DNA from: Candidatus Microbacterium colombiense | Lineage (GTDB): Bacteria > Actinomycetota > Actinomycetes > Actinomycetales > Microbacteriaceae | Reading direction: 5' to 3' | DNA length: 64,000 nucleotides | Assembly: GCA_029203165.1 (NCBI GenBank) | Contig: CP119308.1 | Span: forward strand, 2,294,001 to 2,358,000 | Shown here: positions 61,637-64,000 of the stretch, piece by piece | Position numbering within the stretch: the stretch's first letter is position 1 | Layout: each line of letters opens with the position of its first letter | Position numbers and translations under genes: made by a program | The notes under the pieces: generated by a model | The model's database searches: none | Seen by the model: only the letters and a program-made list of their open reading frames with translations | Told to the model about the DNA's origin: nothing

Positions 61637-62740
61637 TCAGAGTCCGCGTTCGCGGGTGTTCGCGAACGGCATCGTGTGCGTGCCGCGCGCCGAGCCGCGG
61701 CGTTTCAGATGCTCGATGAAGGCGAGCACCTGGGCCACCGCGGTGTAGAGCTCTTCCGGGATCTCCCGACCGATCTCGCAGGCGGAGTGCAGGGCACGGG
61801 CGAGGGGGATGTCGCGCACCATCGGCACGCCGGCGGACTCGGCCTTCTCGCGGATCTTGAGGGCCACCACGCCGGCGCCCTTCGCCACGACGCGCGGGGC
61901 GGACTTGCCCGGCTCGTACCGCAGCGCCACAGCGACGTGGGTGGGGTTCACGAGCACGACATCACTGTCGGCGACCGCGGCGATCATACGATTGCGACTC
62001 AGCGCGATCTGCCGCGAACGTCGCTGCGAACGCACGAGAGGGTCGCCTTCGCTCTTCTTGTGCTCGTCTTTCGCCTCCTTCTTCGTCATGTGCGTGTGCT
62101 TCCGGTTGCGGCGCATCACGACTGCGACGTCGATCGCCGCGAGCAGGATGCCGACGACGACCGCGACCTGGAGCAGTGCGACCGCTCCCCCGGCGGCCTG
62201 TTCGAGCAGCCAGCTGATGTTGTGGCTGCCGCTCGCCATCAGCACCGGAACCAGGCCGGAGACGACGATCCACAGCGCGAGCCCGATGGCGACCGTCTTC
62301 AGCAGGGCCTTGGCGCCCTCCCACAGGGCCTGGCGGCCGACGACCCGCTTCAGCCCGGCCACGATGTTGAACTGCTCGGCACGCATCGTGACGCCTCGGA
62401 GGTGGATCCCACCCTGAGCGACGGCGGTCGCGGTGGTGGCGAGGAGCACGACCAGCAGGAGCGGCAGCAGGATGCCGCCCATCGAGGCCATCGCCTCGCT
62501 CAGCACCTGCATCGCCGCACCCGGCGTCGGGTTCGCGGCGATCGGAGTGACACGCAGGAACAGTTCGGTGAGCACCTGGGTGGCCGAGGCGATCGCCGGC
62601 AGCGACATGATCGCGGCAGCGGCGATGCAGACCCAGGCCGTGAAGTCCTGGCTCCGCCCGATCTGGCCCTTGCGCCGCGCCTCCTTGAGTCGTTGGTCGG
62701 TCGTCTTCTCGGTACGTTCGCCCGTGTCGGTCTCACTCAT
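61637..62740 (-). CDS. flhB: Flagellar export protein FlhB
   Basis: 367 residues. Four transmembrane helices (such as VCIAAAAIMSLPAIASATQV and LLLVVLLATTATAVA) and the autocleavage motif VLVNPTHVAVALRYEPG, with Asn-Pro-Thr-His, which sets the substrate-specificity switch from rod/hook to filament. The N-terminal SETDTGERTEKTTDQRLKEARRKGQI is typical. Its start overlaps the fliR stop (ATGA), within fliP-fliQ-fliR-flhB. Confidence 0.95.
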   Translation of the reverse strand: MSETDTGERTEKTTDQRLKEARRKGQIGRSQDFTAWVCIAAAAIMSLPAIASATQVLTELFLRVTPIAANPTPGAAMQVLSEAMASMGGILLPLLLVVLLATTATAVAQGGIHLRGVTMRAEQFNIVAGLKRVVGRQALWEGAKALLKTVAIGLALWIVVSGLVPVLMASGSHNISWLLEQAAGGAVALLQVAVVVGILLAAIDVAVVMRRNRKHTHMTKKEAKDEHKKSEGDPLVRSQRRSRQIALSRNRMIAAVADSDVVLVNPTHVAVALRYEPGKSAPRVVAKGAGVVALKIREKAESAGVPMVRDIPLARALHSACEIGREIPEELYTAVAQVLAFIEHLKRRGSARGTHTMPFANTRERGL

Positions 62741-63498
62741 CGCGTCACCACCACGAGCAGGCGTGCGGCCTCATCGGCGATGGCCGCGACGACCCCGGGC
62801 AGAGCGGCGTACACGAAGCCGACGAGCAGGAGTGTGAGCCCGATCTTGATCGGGAAGCCCATCGCGAAGGCGTTCAGCGCGGGGGCGACGCGCGTCACAA
62901 GGCCCAGGCCGACGTCGGCGAGGAACAGCACGATGAGCAGCGGACCCGCGATCTGCACCGCACTGAGCATCATCTGCCCCGCGGCGCCCATGAGTGCTTC
63001 GGCAGGACGGGCGAGATCGATCATCCCCGTCACCGGCACGGCGTCGAACGAGCGGAACAGGCCGCCCAGCACCAGCTGATAGCCGTCGGAGGCGAAGAGC
63101 AGCACGATCGCGGTCATCTGGAACAGCCGCGTGAACTGTGCGCCGTTCACGGCCATGCCCGGATCGAACGCCTGCGCGAGCTGGAATCCGCCGAACGTGT
63201 CGACGAGGTGGCCCGACCCCTGGATCGCGCTGAACAGCACCATGACGAGGAAACCCAGCAGCGCGCCGGTGAGAGCCTGCCCGACCAGCGCGAGCATGAA
63301 GCCGCCGGTGTCGAGACGCTCATAGCCGGCGGTGACGACCGGGGAGACCGCAAGAGCGAGACCGACGCCCAGCATCGCCCGGATGCGCATCGGCACCGTC
63401 GCGTGGCTGAACGGCGGCGCGATCACGAGGAACGCCGTGATGCGCACGCAGGCGAGCGCCGTCGCCTCGAGCCACGTGAAGTCGATCGGGATGTGCAT
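62737..63498 (-). CDS. fliR: Flagellar export protein FliR
   Basis: 253 residues, about six transmembrane helices (ITAFLVIAPPFSHATVPMRI, RAMLGVGLALAVSPVVT, ALVGQALTGALLGFLVMVLFSAIQ). It is part of the FliPQR export pore. GVSHL-equivalent and LARPAEALMGAAGQMML fit the family. Its ATG overlaps the fliQ stop codon by one base (TGATG). Confidence 0.94.
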   Translation of the reverse strand: MHIPIDFTWLEATALACVRITAFLVIAPPFSHATVPMRIRAMLGVGLALAVSPVVTAGYERLDTGGFMLALVGQALTGALLGFLVMVLFSAIQGSGHLVDTFGGFQLAQAFDPGMAVNGAQFTRLFQMTAIVLLFASDGYQLVLGGLFRSFDAVPVTGMIDLARPAEALMGAAGQMMLSAVQIAGPLLIVLFLADVGLGLVTRVAPALNAFAMGFPIKIGLTLLLVGFVYAALPGVVAAIADEAARLLVVVTR

Positions 63499-63773
63499 CA
63501 GCCGCCGTCCAGGAGTGACGGGATGCGCGCGAACAGTTCGTTCGTGAAAGCGATGAGCTCGGCGATCATCCAGTGCCCGCTGATGAGCAGGGCGATGCCG
63601 ACGGCGACGAGCTTCGGCACGAAGGAGATCGTCATCTCCTGAACCTGGGTGATCGACTGCAACAGCGAGATCGCGAAGCCCACCACGAGAGCCGTGATCA
63701 GCAGGGGCGCACAGAGCTTGGCCGCGAGGATCAACGCCGCCTGGCCGATGTCGATGACCGCCTCGGGATTCAT
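63498..63773 (-). CDS. fliQ: Flagellar export protein FliQ
   Basis: 91 residues, two transmembrane helices (AALILAAKLCAPLLITALVVGFAISLLQSIT and FVPKLVAVGIALLISGHWMI). The conserved QVQEMTISFVPKLVAV loop is present. ATG 63773 is chosen over an upstream ATG because it overlaps the fliP stop (ATGA) and matches the family length. Confidence 0.94.
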   Translation of the reverse strand: MNPEAVIDIGQAALILAAKLCAPLLITALVVGFAISLLQSITQVQEMTISFVPKLVAVGIALLISGHWMIAELIAFTNELFARIPSLLDGG

Positions 63774-64000
63774 CCGCCGCCTCCGCTGTACGACTGCACG
63801 AGGGCGGTGATGACCATTCCCCACCCGTCGATGAGCAGGAAGAGCAGGATCTTGAACGGCAGCGAGATCATCACCGGCGGCAGCATCATCATGCCCATCG
63901 ACATCAGCGCGCTCGCGACCACCAGGTCGATCACCAGGAAGGGGACGAAGATGATGAACCCGATGAGGAACGCGGCGCGCAGCTCACTCAGCATGAACGC
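63770..64000 (-). CDS. fliP: Flagellar export protein FliP, C-terminal part (cut by right window edge)
   Basis: The last 76 codons of fliP are visible, reading AFMLSELRAAFLIGFIIFVPFLVIDLVVASALMSMGMMMLPPVMISLPFKILLFLLIDGWGMVITAL in several pieces. This is the highly conserved final helical hairpin of FliP, the pentameric pore component. Its stop overlaps the fliQ start. The rest of the gene lies beyond position 64000. Confidence 0.95.
   Translation of the reverse strand, partial: AFMLSELRAAFLIGFIIFVPFLVIDLVVASALMSMGMMMLPPVMISLPFKILLFLLIDGWGMVITALVQSYSGGGG

Overview
The window looks like a chromosomal stretch of a high-GC, flagellated actinobacterium of the family Microbacteriaceae, most likely Microbacterium or a close relative. 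The clues are the GC-rich codon use, the actinobacterial family proteins (DUF3159, DUF3710, DUF3093, DUF4193, DUF4191, DUF7455, SepH, PpgK, GlnE, a family-A exonuclease/polymerase), many TANNNT-type leaderless promoters, and a type III flagellar export cluster at the right edge. I see no insertion sequences, CRISPR arrays, tRNAs or rRNAs. The one structured RNA is the RNase P RNA.

Layout. 1-3.5 kb: the start of an FAD-linked oxidase, a TetR regulator, glpD, an SPFH protein and a membrane protein. 3.5-8.6 kb: dxs and acnA on the minus strand. The aconitase reading frame is broken by about twelve single-base indels, probably a local sequence-quality problem. A perfect 26-bp AT-rich palindrome lies upstream of it. 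8.6-13.6 kb: DUF3159-DUF3710-dut operon, DUF3093, DUF4193, sepH and a phosphodiesterase. 13.7-18.6 kb: topoisomerase IV genes parC and parE, placed convergently. 18.7-21.5 kb: a translationally coupled pair of complementary, individually incomplete alanine racemase-like proteins, then an ATP-grasp protein. 21.6-24.6 kb: a CofE-like ligase coupled to the primary sigma factor gene sigA, then a PAC2 protein. 24.7-29.4 kb: pepA-lpdA and sucB. 29.4-33.9 kb: a one-pass membrane protein, DUF4191, a RimK ligase fused to an RCK-C-like domain facing its predicted partner protease, and an RDD protein. 34-35.5 kb: glnA behind a four-half-site GlnR-like operator. 35.5-40.1 kb: a small hypothetical gene, a Tat-exported protein, an AraC regulator, an AI-2E family permease and a lipid kinase. 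40.2-44.7 kb: glnE, glnA2 and a small SPOR-like protein. 44.8-48.9 kb: ppgK, rnpB, the polA-like gene, a zinc-ribbon coiled coil and a YchJ protein. 48.9-52.5 kb: an aldo/keto reductase, an MmyB-type regulator divergent from an SDR, and ldh.

52.5-64 kb is the flagellar region. On the minus strand are fliP (cut by the window edge), fliQ, fliR, flhB, flhA, csrA, flgN, flgK, flgL, fliW, an atypical HU-like gene and a FliA-type sigma factor. Facing fliA is an unusual AAA+ ATPase resembling phage ATPases. It is preceded by a good sigma-28-like promoter, and its 3' end overlaps the fliA 3' end. FliW and CsrA probably form a translational switch for flagellin, and FliA transcribes late genes. The ATPase and HU-like protein look like an uncharacterised addition to this regulon.

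The most promising leads are the split alanine racemase pair, which may form an obligate heterodimer, and the sigma-28-linked ATPase module.
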